Below are positions 1 to 14,272 of a stretch of DNA of 64,000 bases, piece by piece; the first letter of the stretch is position 1; each line of letters starts with the position of its first letter. The position numbers and the translations under genes are program-made. The DNA is from Morchella semilibera (lineage: Eukaryota > Ascomycota > Pezizomycetes > Pezizales > Morchellaceae), in NCBI GenBank assembly GCA_009192285.1, contig CM018605.1, forward strand, positions 2,149,247 through 2,213,246, given 5' to 3'. The notes below the pieces were generated by a model. The model ran no database searches and was not told the DNA's origin. It saw only the letters and a program-made list of their open reading frames with translations.

Positions 1-3000
1 GATTTGCTTTGCTTCGGCGGCAAATATGACAATTCATAACATAGCGGTCAGTATATTTCCGCATATTCGGCCAGTAATATTCGCGACTGAGTAATTCTAG
101 GGTCTTTGCTCTGCCCGGGTGTCCTGCTGATGGTTTATCGTGATACTCCTGAAGGAGTCTAAGTTGTAACTCCTCGTGTTCTGGTACGAAGAGTTTGCGT
201 CGATAAAGAAGAAGTCCGTCTTCGTTTTCCGCGCATTCGGCGAGTGAAATTTGTTTCGATTGTTTCGTGCCATCTTTCAGCATCGTAAGTACCTTGCTCG
301 GAAAACTATCTTCTTGGTAAGCTTTCGTAAATAACTCCTGAACAGTGGACGCTCCTTCAGCGGGTTCATTTGCCAAAGAACCCGCCAACAAACTTAGCTT
401 ATTATCCAAATTTTTTCTCTTCAACACGGTCTGATACTGATACGCGAGGCGTTCATCCCCCTCCTTAGGGAGATCTCCTGATCGCCTGGTAAGTGCATCC
501 GGCTTTCCTCCTTGTTTTCCTGGACGAAACTGAATAACAAAGTCGAAACGTGATAAAAATTCTGACCAGCGGGTTTGCCGACGATTTAGTAACTTGGTTG
601 ACATAAAGTATTCAAGGTTCCTATGGTCTGTTAAGACCTTAATAGGATATGAGGCTGTTTCTAAAAAATAGCGCCATTCTTCAAATCCCCGAATAATTGC
701 CAATAGTTCTTTATCGTATATCTCATAATTGCATTCCGCTGGTGTATGTTTCTTGGAGAAAAAGGCAATTGGGTGCAGGATTCCTTCGTTATCCCTCTGT
801 GACATAATGGCGGCCGAGACGTAGTCAGAGGCGTCTGTTTCCACAATAATTTCCCGGTCGGGGTCGAAATGTCTAAGAATGGGGGCGGTGGTAAATGCGA
901 ACTTAAGATCCTGAAATGCTTTTTCCGTCTTATCTGTCCATTTGAATACCACTCCTGTCTTTGTTAAAGCGGTCAGGGGAGATACTACCCTTGAGTACGC
1001 ATAAATAAATCGTCGATAGAAGTTCGCGAACCCTAGGAATTCTTGCACGTCCTCAGGCAAGTGGGGGTTTCCCAATTCCTTATAGTAGCCACTTTGGACT
1101 CGTCCATTTTGATCCCTTCCGGTGTGAGGACAAAGCCGAGATACATGGTTTCTTTGACATGCCATTCGCATTTTTCTGGTTTAAGATAAACCTGATTTTT
1201 ATCGAGTATCCGAAGTACCTTGTCGACATGTTCTTTGTGTTCTTCAAGAGTGGCCGAATATATAAGTATATCATCAAGATATGCAGTTGCAAAGTGATCG
1301 AGATAAGGGCGAAGCATATCGTTGACCCAATGTTGGAATGCAGCGGGGGCATTGGTTAACCCAAAGGGCATGACGGTGTATTCAAAATGTCCATACCGCG
1401 TCCTGAATGCTGTTTTCCACTCGTCTCCTTCCCTAATTCTCAACTGATGATATCCATTACGGAGATCTAGCTTGGTAAAATACTTGGCGGAGGAAATACC
1501 CATAAACGTCTCTGGTGTTAGTGGAAGAGGATGTCGATTCTTCACCGTTACTGCGTTCAACTTTCTATAGTCAACACAAAGTCGAAGGGAGCCATCAGCC
1601 TTTTTGACAAACAGTACCGGGGAGCCTGCGGGAGAGGTGCTATGTCGAATTCGTCCATTGGATAAATACTCCGCTAAATATTCCCTGAGTACTTGGAGTT
1701 CCAGTCGGGTCATCCCGTACATGGGTCCGAACGGTACAGTTTTTCCTTCCTGTATGTCAATAGAAAGGTCGTATTCGGTGCGGTGAGGAGGGAGTTTAGA
1801 GGCATTCGGTTCACTGAGAAGATGTAGATATTGATGATGTTCGACGGGGACGAGTACTCGGGGGTCCTTAGGCATTTGGGCCAGGAGATCGTCGAGGGCT
1901 TTAAGCGTAGTGGAGTAGAGTTTCATTCCTTTTCTTTTCTTATTGATGAGTCTATGGAATGCGTAGGAGGTAATAACGGAGATATTTGTTGTTGGTTTAG
2001 CAGGAGATTCGATAGAAATCCCTTTAGCAATAATCTTGGTGTGAGTAAGGGAACAATTCTTTATACAGCTTAAAGAATTAAATTGTATTTCGTTATCGGC
2101 GGGTAGTATCGTTGTTGCATGCCTGCGCATCCAAGGAAGGCCCATAACTATAGGGTAATAACCTAATTGAGTAACAAAGAAGGGAGCATCCTCTCTGTGG
2201 CCATTGATATCGAGACTGAGGATGACCTTATGTGTAACCTTTCCGGATTCAATGGGTCTACCGTCTATTACGTCTATGTGTCGGGGGAGGATAAGAGGAA
2301 TAGTTTTAAGTTTGTGGTGGCATACGAAGTCCTTATCTATGAACGCGTATCCTGAGGCGCCAGTATCAATGAGAGCATATGTTGGAATAAAAGAATCTTT
2401 ATTTTGAGAAATTGAGCAAGTTACGACTAATTGATTCCCATCCATATCCTTCTCCGAAACCGAAAACCCAGAAACCGAGAGCTTAGAAAAGTCCCTTAAC
2501 CGTCCCTGGAGTGAGCCACTCAGTCCAGGGAAAAATCTTTTAACGCCTCATCGCCGGAGGCTTCTTCCTTCTCTTCTCCTCTAATTTCTGCCCTAGCTCC
2601 CCTCATCCTGGGGGCTGGGTTCCTGGGAGCCGGCGCCTGCGGGCATTCCCTAACGAGGTGTCCTACACCTCCACAATAAAAACACCTATTCTCTACGCGG
2701 CGGGCCTCTCTTTCCTGAGGGTCCGGGCGGCCACGAACAGTTGACAAATCCATAGGAACTACTCCTCCTGGTGTGTGAGACGGGTGAGCAGCAGGGGGGT
2801 TGGGGCGAGTGGAAGCTTGATAGCGGGGAGCCGGGGGAGGCGGGGCTGAATACCGAGGTGCGGGGGCAGCAGGAGCCTGATAGCGGGGTGCGGAACGAGC
2901 TTGGGGTACGGGGGCCTGGTAGCGAGGGCGGTAGCGAGTAGTAATTATCTGCTGCTTGTTGTCCAAGCGTTGGAGGATGGTGGCGAGTTCGATAACGGTG

Positions 3001-4448
3001 GCGGGGGTCTCCTCGTGGACCATGAGTTTGGTGAGTTCCTCGCTCAAACCTTCCATGAGGGCTTCCACATTGGCAGTCTCTCCCATTCCAGCTTCGGCGG
3101 CGTAGCGTTGGAACTCGGCGAAGTACTCCGAGAAGGGACGATTGAGTTGCCTGATTCTTCTGAGGGCGCGACGGGCAGTACCCACCTGGTCTGGGTCGCC
3201 AAATGCTGTATTTAGAATTTCAAAGAACCTCTCCATGGAAGGGAGGTTAATCCCGGTAGTGGTGATATATGGCATAAATTGGTCGGCGGCGGGGCCTTCC
3301 AAGCGAGAGATGGCATAGGTTAGTTGATTCTGAAAAGTGGGGTATCGGTCGGCATTGCCCAAGAGCTTGAGTTTCAACATATTTTGGAACTGTGGAAGTC
3401 CCTTCCTGTTTCCTCGATATTTCTCTGGGTCCGGAAGCTTTTCTGACCTTTCAGGTCCTGGTTCTTGGGTAAGGGCAATGCCTTCTAAGAGGCGGTTACG
3501 ACGTCGAGAAGGGGGTGGTGGAATAGGGTTCGCTGCCGGGGGCGGAGGAGGAGGCGGGAGTGCGATCTGGGCGGCGAGTGCGGCCTCGGCGGATTGCGTT
3601 GCTTGGTTTGCAATGCTTACTTGTTCGTGGAGGGTGGTGACCTGAGCTTCAAGAACTGTTATCTGTCCCTCTAGCTCTTGATTCTCCCTTCCTAACTTTG
3701 TAAGTTTCTTGGTCCATTCTTTTCGAGCTTCATCCCCATCCTCTATTTCTTCCTGCCAATTAATAATAAGTTGCTTGACGGCTTGTTGAGCGCGGAACAA
3801 TAGGTCATGAATTTTCTTGCCTTCCTCACTGGCATCGTCCGCGACGGTGGGGTGTGCCGCTACGAATGTGTCAAGATCCCTTTGGAGGATCTCGTAGAGT
3901 CCTTCTGACTCTTCCATAGGGTCCGCGTGCGACATGGTAGGTGACAAGATACTGTATTGATATATGTAGTGTAGGTTGGCGTTGGAGACGCAACCTTAGT
4001 ATCACGGAGCGAAGCGGAGTGCAGGGCAAGCGAGCCAAGGTACACTACCTAGGCGGGATGCAATAGTAACGTTCGAGGCAGACGAGGCGAGACTATGGAG
4101 CGAAGCGGGACGCGAGGTAGAACCGAAGACCTGAGTATATTCCGAAGGACTACAAACTCCTGAAGATAGGAAGGTTGCGTGAAGAGGAAAGGAAAAGAAC
4201 TATCTACAAGCGAAAACGAGACCCCTATATATACACCACATACCGACACAATAACTCATCCACGTAACCCTGTACAGAACCCAATAGAATCTCCCAAGAC
4301 CCGTAACCCCGAGCCCAACCTTATCTCCTAATTCCGAACCCCTATTACCGAGCCAAACCCCTGCTTCCGAAACCCAAAGAATCCTAGAAGAATCCCTGAC
4401 TAATCCCTCTTCCCGCAACACCGCTAGACCATGGTCCACGCCGTGATA
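1..4448 (-). mobile_element. Element A: Ty3/Gypsy LTR retrotransposon, left end outside the window
   Basis: Read on the minus strand, this element shows a 5' LTR (4000-4448), a primer-site leader, a gag gene (about 2520-3947) and a pol region running off the window start. Gag has an N-terminal coiled-coil-like part, the LPDPEKYRGNRKGLPQF segment and a CCHC knuckle (CFYCGGVGHLVREC). Pol shows an aspartic protease (ALIDTGASG), reverse transcriptase (YLDDIL), RNase H (VETDASDY) and the start of an integrase zinc region. It is inserted in the integrase part of element B, whose sequence resumes at 4449. The reading frames are partly open with a few breaks. The second LTR is not in the window, so no LTR-based age is possible. 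Confidence 0.9.
4000..4448 (-). repeat. 5' LTR of element A (449 bp)
   Basis: The right edge is where B integrase coding ends. Both ends carry TATCACGG/CCGTGATA in inverted orientation, as in element C. A TATA box lies at 4226-4233. The stretch at 4171-4180 is complementary to the putative primer site at 3988-3997, which starts two bases from the LTR edge. The target duplication would be GATAT (4449-4453), but its partner lies outside the window. Confidence 0.8.
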
Positions 4449-7400
4449 GATATAGATTGGCCATTTCCTCCTGTATTTTCTGAACCCTGAACATCTCGCT
4501 TTTCAAAAAATCAAAGACCTGGGATATCTCCCGTGCCAATCCATTAGGCTGATTCTCATTCACCGTCTGCCGATGTTGCAATGGTCCAAATGTCATTCTC
4601 GGAAGTCTCTCATAGTTAGCCTGAAAGGGGATATATTAGTAGTTTCGGAGGTGTGATTGTTGGTAGCGAATTCAGCCAGTGGAAGAAAATCAGCCCAATT
4701 ATCCTGTTGATAGGACACATAGCTATGCAGATATTGTTCCATAATCGCATTGGTCCTTTCGGTTTGCCCATCAGTCTGAGGATGAAATGCAGTGGAATAT
4801 AGGGGAGCAATTTCCAACCGATCGCAAAGAACTTTCCAAAATTCAGCAATAAACTGTGTCCCTCGATCTGAAACAATCGTCTCTGGCAGCCCATGTAACT
4901 TCCATAGCTGCTCCAGGTATAGACGAGACAGATCTCTGGCATTAACATTTTCTGTTGTAGGAATCAAATGCTTCATCTTTGCTAACCGATCTACTACCAC
5001 GAGTATACGATTAAAGCTATTACTCTCCGGAAGTCCCGTTACAAAGTCCATTGTTACATCTGTCTAGCATCCCTTAGGTACTGATAAAGGGCGTAGAACT
5101 CCTTGTAGAGGATTATGATTCACCTTGCTCTGTCGACAGATATGGCAATACTGGACATAGCGATCTGTATATTTCCGCATAGTCGGCTAATAGTAACTCT
5201 GGCTAAGAAGTTCCAATGTCCTTGACCTTCCGGGATGTCCAGCAGAAAGGCTTATCATGATATTCCCGTAACAGATAGAGTTTGAGTTCGTCCTAGTCAG
5301 GGACGTAGAGTAGGTTTCGATAAACTAATAACCCTTCCTCACCTTCCTTGCACTCAGCCAGCAAAATTTCCTTCGATTGTCGAGCACCGTCTCCAAACAT
5401 GGCCAATATTTTATTCGGGAAGCTATCGCATTGGTAAGCTTTTTTAAATAAATCAAGTACGGGAGACGATCCTTCAGCGGGTTTGTTTGTCAAAGAGCCC
5501 GCCAGCAAACTTATCTTGGGGTCCAAATTCTCCTTCTTCAAAACTATCTGACTCTGTTATTGTTCCAATCTTTCATCCCCCTCTTTTGGTAAATCTCGAG
5601 ATCTACTTGTCAAAATGTCCACCTTCCTTCCTTGCTTCCCTGGCCGATACTGAATAACAAAATTAAATCGGGAAAGGAACTCTGCCCAACGGGTTTGACG
5701 CCGATATAATAGGTTGGTCGATATAAAGTACTCAAGATTGCGATGATCTGTAAGCACTTTGACTTGGAACTAGGCTGTGTCCAAGTGAGGTCTCCACTCT
5801 TCAAAACAGCGAATAAGAGCTAACAACTCCTTGTTATAGATCTCATAATTGCATTCCGCAGGTGAATGTATCTTTGGAAAGAAAGCAACTGGGTGTAGAA
5901 TCTGTTCATCATCCCGTTGTGACAATATTTCTGCCGACACATAATCCGACGCGTCTGTTTCCACGATAAACTCCTTCTCAGAGTCCGGGTGCATCAGTAT
6001 TGGAGCAGTGGTAGAGGTAGTCTTCAGTGCTTGAAAGGCTTTTTCAACCTTCTGGGTCCACTCAAACTAAACATGCTTTTTAGTTCGGGTGGTCAAGGGT
6101 TTCGCAACTCGGGAGTAAGCATAGATAAACCGTTGATAGAAATTGGCAAACCCGAGAAATTCCTGAACCTCCTTCACTGTCTTAGGTGCCTCCCAATCTA
6201 CTATGGTCTGCACTTCGGCTGGATCCATCTTCATTCCCCCGGAGTTAGAATCATTCCAAGATACTTCATTTCCTGTATGCTGAACTCGCATTTTTCTGGC
6301 TTCAAGTGGACTTCGTTGGCCTCCAGGGCTTCCAGGACCTGTTGCACATCTTGCTGATGTTGCTCTAAGATTTCCGAATAAATAAGAATATCATCAAGGT
6401 AGGCAGTAGTACAACAATCAAGAAAAGGTCGTAGGATATCATTAATCCAACGCTGGAACGTAGAAGGAGCATTTGTCAGTCCAAAAGGCATAACCATATA
6501 TTCCCAATATCCATAGCGAGTCCGGAAAGCCGTCTTCTATTCATCTCCTTCCTTGATTCTAATTTGATTGTAGCCCCACCGTAAGTCCAGCTTGGCAAAA
6601 TAATTAGCCCGCCCTAGGTTGGCCATAGTTTCCGGTGTAAGGGGAAGAGGATATCTATCCTTAACTGTAATGGCATTCAACTTCCGATGGTCCACGCATA
6701 AGCGCAGAGACCCGTCGGCTTTTTTCACAAATAAAACAAGAACCGCAGCTGGAGAATTGCTGGACCGAAGAAATCCTTTCTTTAAATTGTCGGCCAAATA
6801 ATCTCTTAGTGCCTTCAATTCTTCTCGCGACATACTGTACATGGGGCCAAAGGGTGGTGCTGTCCCTTCTTGCAATTTTATCTCATAATCATAGGGACGG
6901 TGTGGTGGTAGCCTAGATGCATTGGTTTCATCAAACAGTTGTCGAAAGCGTTGATAATGTATCGGAATCGTCCTGTCTGGGTTGGCTGGCATTTCCAACA
7001 CTTTATTAACAACATACAGGGTAGTCAAATAGAATTGAAAAGTAGGATCCTGGGAGAGTATTTTGAACGATCGAGGAGTGATAGCTGAAGTGTGGGTAAC
7101 TGGTCGCTCAGGTGGAGGTGTTGAAGTTCCCCGAGCCACAATAGGTTTACGGTTGGCTATCCAATGTTCGAGGTATACTGATAACTGAAAATGAACCTCG
7201 TTCCTCTCACTATCGATTAAGACACCATGTCTCCTCATCCAAGGTATCCCCATCACAATCGGATAACTTGAATGTCCCAGCTTTGTAACAAAGAAGGGGC
7301 ATTCCTCCACGTACCCATTAATTTCCAATTCCAACATCACCTTCCTAGTCACTTTCCCTGATTCAATAGGTCTTCCGTCAATTACATCGATCTCCCTCTC

Positions 7401-8142
7401 AGTTCTCAAATTCTTCATCTTTAATTCATGGCGGCGCACAAAGTCTTCATGTATGAATGCATATCCTGACGCTCCAGTATCAATCAAGGCATAGGTGGGT
7501 ATAATAGATTTTTTATTTTGCAAAATAAAACAAACTACAATCAATTGATTCCCATCCATTTCCCCTTCTGATACTGAAAGCGTAGAAATAGACACCTTAG
7601 AAAAAACCTTGGGAGGTCCCTGTGCTATGCCCCTAAGGCCAGGTTCGAATCTTTTAACTCCTCCTCATTCGACGATAAATCCTCCTCCATTTCCTTCTCT
7701 GCTTCCAACAACGCTCCCCTCATCCTGGGTGCTGCTCTCCCTGAGGGCGAAAGCATACAATCTCTAACCAAATATCCTACTCCCCTACAGTAATAACAAC
7801 GATTCTCAATCTGACGTGATTCGCTTTAGCTGAGATCTGGACGGCGACGACTATTGGACAGGTCCATAGGAACAGCTCCCCCAGGAGTATAGGAAGGATG
7901 GGCCGTTGGCGCAGCACTCTTCGGTGGTGGTTGGGGTGATCCTCGTACGACTGGCGTTGTTGTTGATGCAACAGGTGGGCGAGGGGCAAAAGGACGAGGA
8001 GTGGGAGCACTCGGATCTGAAATCCAAATCTCCCCATCCTGGCTTGTAAGGCTCGTTGTTTATTGTCAAGAGGTTGGGGAAGTAGCCTACAGTCCTTAAT
8101 AGTTGTTGGGGTTTCATTCTGAAACATGAGGGCCATCAAGTC
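4449..8142 (-). mobile_element. Element B, part 1: Gypsy pol and the end of gag
   Basis: On the minus strand this part carries the end of gag, protease (ALIDTGASGYAF), reverse transcriptase (TAYLDDILIYS), RNase H and integrase ([10 protein letters not shown], with the usual [10 protein letters not shown] region). It is an old, much-broken copy with several breaks spread over its length. Its right edge abuts element C at the duplicated target AAGTC (8138-8142), and gag picks up again at 15223. Its left edge is cut by element A. Part 2 and the 5' LTR lie to the right of C, so this is one element split by two insertions. Confidence 0.85.
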
Positions 8143-8646
8143 TATCACGGAGCGAGGCGGGGACAGAAGCGAGAAATTCAAAGTACACAACCGAGACGGG
8201 ACAAAGCAGGCAGAAGTATATAGGGCGACGTGAGGCAACCGATATAGTTGCCGTGCGAGGGGCGAAGCGGGACAGGGCGGGGAACGAAGCGGGACTATGG
8301 GTTTCCTTCTTCCTTCCTGGAAGTAGAGGCAGGAGAGGAGTCCAGGGGTGTCTAGAGGTCCTGAAGCTTTGTATTGACTAAAGGACAAGAAGGTTGAGGG
8401 AAGAAGAAAGGAAAGAAAGAGAAACCCTACAAGCGGGGGAGAGGCTCCCTATATATATAGCCCCAAAGTCCTTCCGCTGACTCATCCCATAGAAACCCAT
8501 AGAACCCAAAGGAAATCCTTCTATTAGAAATACATGCACAACGTTGACTCATAGAATCCCTGCTCAGAACCTTATAGAACACCATACAAAATCCCTGACA
8601 AATCCTTCTTCCCGCAACATCGCTAAGTACGCTTCACACCGTGATA
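8143..8646 (-). repeat. 3' LTR of element C
   Basis: 504 bp, the same length as its partner at 14719-15222, with terminal TATCACGG and CCGTGATA. A purine-rich tract (polypurine candidate, minus strand) abuts its inner edge at about 8647-8670. AAGTC on its outer side matches the duplication at the far end of C. Confidence 0.88.
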
Positions 8647-10668
8647 GATATTAGGTCCTCCTCTCAGGCCTAAGTTCTCTTACGCTTGAGTGGGTATCGT
8701 TCATGAAACTCTTTAATCAAGTCGGAGGAGTTATCTAGGTCTCCGTAGGGTTGCCATGATGGTTCGTCATAACCGGTATAACGGACAAGATACTCAAGTC
8801 TTCCACGTCGTTTCCGGGAGTCCAAAATACCATCAACTTCCCACTCTTGTTCTCCCTCAATCTCGACTGGCGGTGGAGGTGGCAGTACTTGTCCCGGGAC
8901 TGGATCATTAGCGGTGGGCGAGAGTAACGAAACATGAAACACTGGATGGACCTTCATCGACAGGGGTAATCTCAATTCATAGGCATACGGGCTGACAATC
9001 CGCGAAATTGGATAAGGTCCTACTTGTTTCCAATCTAGCTTCTTCAAAGGCCGCTTGGTCAACAAATTCTGAGTCGATAACCATACTTTATCTCCAACAG
9101 CATAGCAGGGTGCGGGAGTCCTATTGGCATTGGCCGAATCCTCTTGAATGCGTTGAGCTCTAAACATCTCTGCGCGGAGGAAATCAAACACTTCTGACAT
9201 ATCTCTTGCCATAGTATTAGCTTGGTCCTCGTTGGTTGTAGTACCATGCCGTAATGGATCAAAATTCATTCGGGGGTGACGTCCGTAATTTGCTTTGAAA
9301 GGGGAGAGTTTGGTTGACTCGGAAACATGATTATAAGTAGCAAACTCAGCCATAGGAAGATAGGTACCCCAATTATTCTGCTGATAATCCACATAACTCC
9401 GAAGATACTGTTCCATAATAGCATTAATCCTTTCAGTTTGGCCGTCGGTTTGTGGATGAAAAGCGGTAGAATGGCGAGGGGCAATCTCAAGACGTTCGCA
9501 AAATGATTTCCAAAAATCGGAGGTAAATTGAGTCCCGCGGTCCGAAACTATTTTTTCTGGAAGGCCGTCTAATTTCCAAACATTTTCCAAATACATTCGA
9601 GCAATATCCCTGGCTCCTGATTCCTCGGTACATGGAATAAAGTGTCGCATTTTTGTAAGACGGTCGACAACAACCAATATTGCATTATATCCATTGCTCA
9701 TTGGTAGGCCCGTAAAGAAATCCATTGATACATCGGTCCATGGTGCTTTGGGAATCGAAAGAGGGCGAAGAACTCCTTGTGGGGCGTTGCGATTGGCTTT
9801 GCTTCTCCGGCATGTATGACAATTCATAACATAGTGATCGGTATACTTCCGCATATTCGACCAATAGTATTCGCGACTGAGGAGCTCCAAGGTTTTGGCT
9901 CTGCCGGAGTGACCTGCTGATGGCTTATCGTGATATTCTTGAAGAAGTCTAAGCTGCAACTCTTTGTATTCCGGTATGAAGAGTTTGCGTCGATATAGAA
10001 GAAATCCGTCCTCATTCTCTGTACATTCGGCGAGGGAGATTTGTTTTGATTGTTTGATGCCATCCCTCAACATCGTGAGTACCTTGCTTGGGAAACTATC
10101 TTCTTGGTAAGCCTTTAAAAATAACTCTTAGACAGTGGGCGTTCCTTCAGCGGGTTCATTTGCCAAAGAACCCGCTAACAAATTTAGCTCAATATCCAAA
10201 TTTTTTCTCTTCAACACAGTCTGATATTGATATGCAAGGCGTTCATCCCCTTCCTTAGGGAGATCCCCTGATCGCCTGGTCAATGCATCCAGTTTTCCTC
10301 CCTGCTTCCCTGGTCTAAACTGAATAACAAAATCAAAACGTGATAGGAATTCGGCCCAGTGGGTCTGTCGTCGGTTCAATAACTTTGTTGACATAAAATA
10401 TTCAAGATTCCTATGGTCAGTTAGGACCTTAATAAGACATACGGCAGTTTCCGAAAAAATAGCGCCATTCCTCAAATCCCCTAATAATTGCCAGCAACTC
10501 CTTGTCGTATATTTTGTAATTGCATTCGGCTGGTGTATGTTTCTTCGAGAAAAATGCAACAGGATGTAATATCTCTTCGTCATCTCTTTGGGACATAATG
10601 ACGGCAGAGACATAATCAGAAGCGTCTGTTTCCACAATAATTTCTCGATCAGGGTCAAAGTGCCTAAG

Positions 10669-11156
10669 TCTAACGGGGTGGGGTCGGGCCAAGGGCTAAA
10701 CGGGGTAAGTTCAGGGAAGAGGACGAAGACAGGGTCGGCTCAGGAGATACCCGAGGCGAGACAGGTTCAGGTTCAGGTTCAGGTTCAGGTTCAAGGACGA
10801 GGCGAGGACAGGAGGGCCGAAGTCAAAGTAATATATTGCTAACAGAAAGAAGACGTTGCCTAGAGAGGCGAAAACATAGGAAAGAACAAACACTATATAT
10901 ACAACTTCCACGTCACACCGCTGACTCATAACCATAGAATCCCATAGAACCTCCCCCACTCCCGTACCACCCATACTATTCCCAATACCCATACCTCTAG
11001 CCCGATACTACCCCATCCTTCCTAGCACTTACATTCTATCACCCGAGCTCCTTCCCAATCCATCATTCTACTTCCAACATCGATCGATCCTATCCAACAA
11101 CCCTGTTCCGGAGACGTCTTGGCGGAAGGCGGGGTACAGGAGGCGGAGCCGTGATA
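10669..11156 (-). repeat. Solo D-family LTR inside element C
   Basis: 488 bp homologous, in reverse orientation, to the LTRs of element D. It runs from the TCTAACGGGG edge to the CCGTGATA edge. A perfect 5-bp duplication CTAAG flanks it (10664-10668 and 11157-11161), and the C coding sequence on each side is contiguous across the insertion. It contains five to six GGTTCA-type hexamers where D has about fifteen. It shows that D-type elements were active after C had inserted. Confidence 0.9.
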
Positions 11157-14100
11157 CTAAGTATCGGGGCGGAGGTAAATGCACTCTTGAGGTCCTGAAA
11201 CGCTTTCTCAGTCTTGTCCGTCCATCTAAAGACCACTCCTGATTTTGTTAATGCGGTCAGGGGGGAGACTACTCTGGAATATGCATAGATAAAACGTCGA
11301 TAAAAGTTCGCAAATCCTAGGAATTCTTGTACATCTTTCAGACAAGTTGGGATATCCCAATTCCTTATGGTGGCAACTTTTGATTCATCCATCTTAATTC
11401 CTTCTGGTGTCAGAACAAAGCTAAGGTACATGGTCTCCTTAACATGCCATTCGCATTTCTCAGGTTTAAGATATACTTGATTCTCCTCGAAAATTCTGAG
11501 AACCTGATCGACGTGAATCTTGTGCTCCTCAATTGTAGTGGAATATATTAGGATATCGTCTAAGTAGGCGGTAGCAAAGTGGTTGAGGTGGGGGCGAAGC
11601 ATATCGTTAACCCAATGTTGGAAAGCAGCAGGCGTATTGGTAAGGCCAAAGGGCATAACCGTGTATTCAAAATGTCTGTAACGGGTCCTAAACGCTGTTT
11701 TCCACTCATCTCCTTCCCTAATCCTTAACTGATGATAGCCGTTGCGAAAATCCAACTTAGTGAAATACTTGGCGGTGGAAATACCCATAAAGGTTTCTGG
11801 TGTCAGGGGTAAGGGGTGTCGGTTCTTAATCGTTACCGCATTTAACTTCCTATAGTCCACACAGAGTCGGAGGGAGTCATCAGCCTTCTTAACAAACAGC
11901 ACGGGAGAACCTGCTGGCGATGTGCTGTGGCGAATCTTCCCACTGGAGAGGTACTCCGCCAAATAGTCTCAGAGAGTTTGCAGTTCCAATCGAGTCATTT
12001 CATACATAGGTCCAAAGGGTACAGTCTTTCCTTCTTGAATGTCGATGGATAGATCATATTCAGATCGGTGAAGGGGTAGTTTGGATGCTTCGGGTTCGTT
12101 GAGAAGGTGAAGGTACTGATGATGTTCCTTAGGTATCAAGGTACTGGGGTCCTTGGGTATTTCGGCCAGAAGGTCATCGAGGGCCTTAAGGGTTGTCAAA
12201 TATAATTGCATTCCCTTTCTTTTCTTGTTGATCAAACGATGGAAGGCATAGGATTCAATGGCCAATATCTTGGTAGCTGGTTTACTCGGGGGTTCAATAG
12301 ATATACCCTTCGCAATGACCTTTGTTTGGTCAACCGAGCAATGTGTAAGACAGGTGGGGGAGTCAAAATGTATTTTGTTAAGGGCCGGGAGAATTGTTGC
12401 CAGTGTTGCATGCCTGTGCATCCATGGGAGGCCCATGACAATAGGGTAATGTCCGAGTTGTGTTACAAAAAAGGGGGCGTCTTCTCTATGGCCATTGACG
12501 TCGAGACTGAGCATGACCTTATGGGTGACCTTTCGTGATTCGATAGGTCGGCCATCTATTACATCTATATGGCGAGGAACTTGAAAGGGAGTTGTGGTGA
12601 GATTATGGTAGCATACGAAGTCTTAGTCTTTGAAAGCATATCCTGAGGCGCCAGTATCAATGAGGGCATATAATGGGATAAAAGAATCTTTATTCTGAGA
12701 AATTGAACACGTTACAACTAATTGATTCCCATCCATATCCTTCTCCGAAACCGAAAACCCAAAAAGCGAAAGCCTAAACCAATTCTTAAACCGTCCCTGG
12801 AGTGAGCCACTCAGTCCAGGGAAAAATCTTTTAACGTCTCATCGCCGGAGGTCTTTTCTTCTTCTTCTTCTCTTACTTCTGCTCTAGCTCCCCTCATCTT
12901 GGGGGCTGGGTTCCTGGGGGCCGGCGCCTGCGGGCATTCCCTAACAAGGTGTCCTACACCTCCACAATAAAAGCATCAATTTTCCAAACGGCGAGCTTCC
13001 CTTTCTTGGGGGTCCGGGCAGCCACGTCCTTGCGACAAATCCATAGGGGCCATTCCTCCGGGCGTATGGAACGGGTGGGCAGCAGCAGGTGGATTAGGGC
13101 GAGTGGGAGCTGAGTAGCGGGGAGCAGGGGAAGCCGGGTTTTGGTAGTGCGGGTTTGGGGCAGCCGGATCCTGGTAGCGGGGGATGAATGGGCTGGGGGT
13201 AACATAACGAGGTGCGGGGCGAGCGGGGGTGGCAGGAACCTGATAGCGGGGACGGTAGCGGGCAGCGAGCATCTGCTGTTTGTTGTCCAAGCGTTGGAGA
13301 ATAGTAGCACATTCATGGATCGTGACGGGGATCTCTTCATGGACCATGAGCTTGGTAAGTTCCTCGCTCAGGCCTTCCATAAGAGCTTCCACATTGGCCG
13401 TCTCTCCCATCCCAGCCTCAGCAGCATATCGTTGGAACTCGGTAAAGTATTCTGAAAAGGGGCAGTTAAGTTGTCTAATTCTTCTGAGTGCGCGACGGGC
13501 GGTACCTACCTGGTCGGAGTCCCCGAAGGCTGTATTCAGAATCTCAAAGAGCCTCTCCATCGACGGGAGGTTGATTCCAGCAGTGGTAATGTATGGCATA
13601 AATTGGTCGGCTGCGGGGCCTTCCAAGCGGGAAATAGCATAGGTCAACTGGTTTTGCAGAGTGGGGTACCGATCGGCATTGCCCAACAGCTTGAGTTTCA
13701 ACATATTCCGGAACTTGAACTGTGGAAGCCCCTTCCTATTGCCACGATATTTCTCCGGGTCTGGAAGCTTCTCCGACCTCTCCACTCGGGGTTCGGGGGT
13801 CAGGGTCAATCCTTGTAAAAAGTGATTGGAGCGTCGGGGAGGTGGTGGTGGAGGTGCAAGGGGTTCCGCTGGAGGAGGAGGAGGAGGAAGAGCGATCTGA
13901 GCTGCTAGTGCGGCCTCCGCTAATTGGGCTGCCTGAGTCGCTTGAATTACTTCATCTTGGAGATGGACGACTTCCCCTTTCAAGTCATCCACCTGTTTCT
14001 CTAGGTCTTGATTCTCCCTTGCTCGCTTCAACACTCTCTTCTGCCATTCCTTGGTGGCTTCCTGAGCTTCTTCAGTAATATAATCGAGTTCGGATAGGAG

Positions 14101-14272
14101 GGCGTGGACAGCTTGGGTGGCCTCATGCATTAACTTATGCATCTCCTTGGCTTCGTCGGTGGCTCCTGAGGGTACATTAGGGTAATTGCTGACAAAGGTA
14201 TCCATATCTGCTACTAGTTGTACATAGTCAATCCCTTCCGGGTCCGTCATCTAAGCTTCTTGTGACATGGTA

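Noticed and set aside
3966-3999. Bases between the gag leader and 4000 taken as part of the A LTR
   Set aside because: The target duplication of the related element C places the LTR edge at TATCACGG; the preceding bases are the conserved primer-site region.
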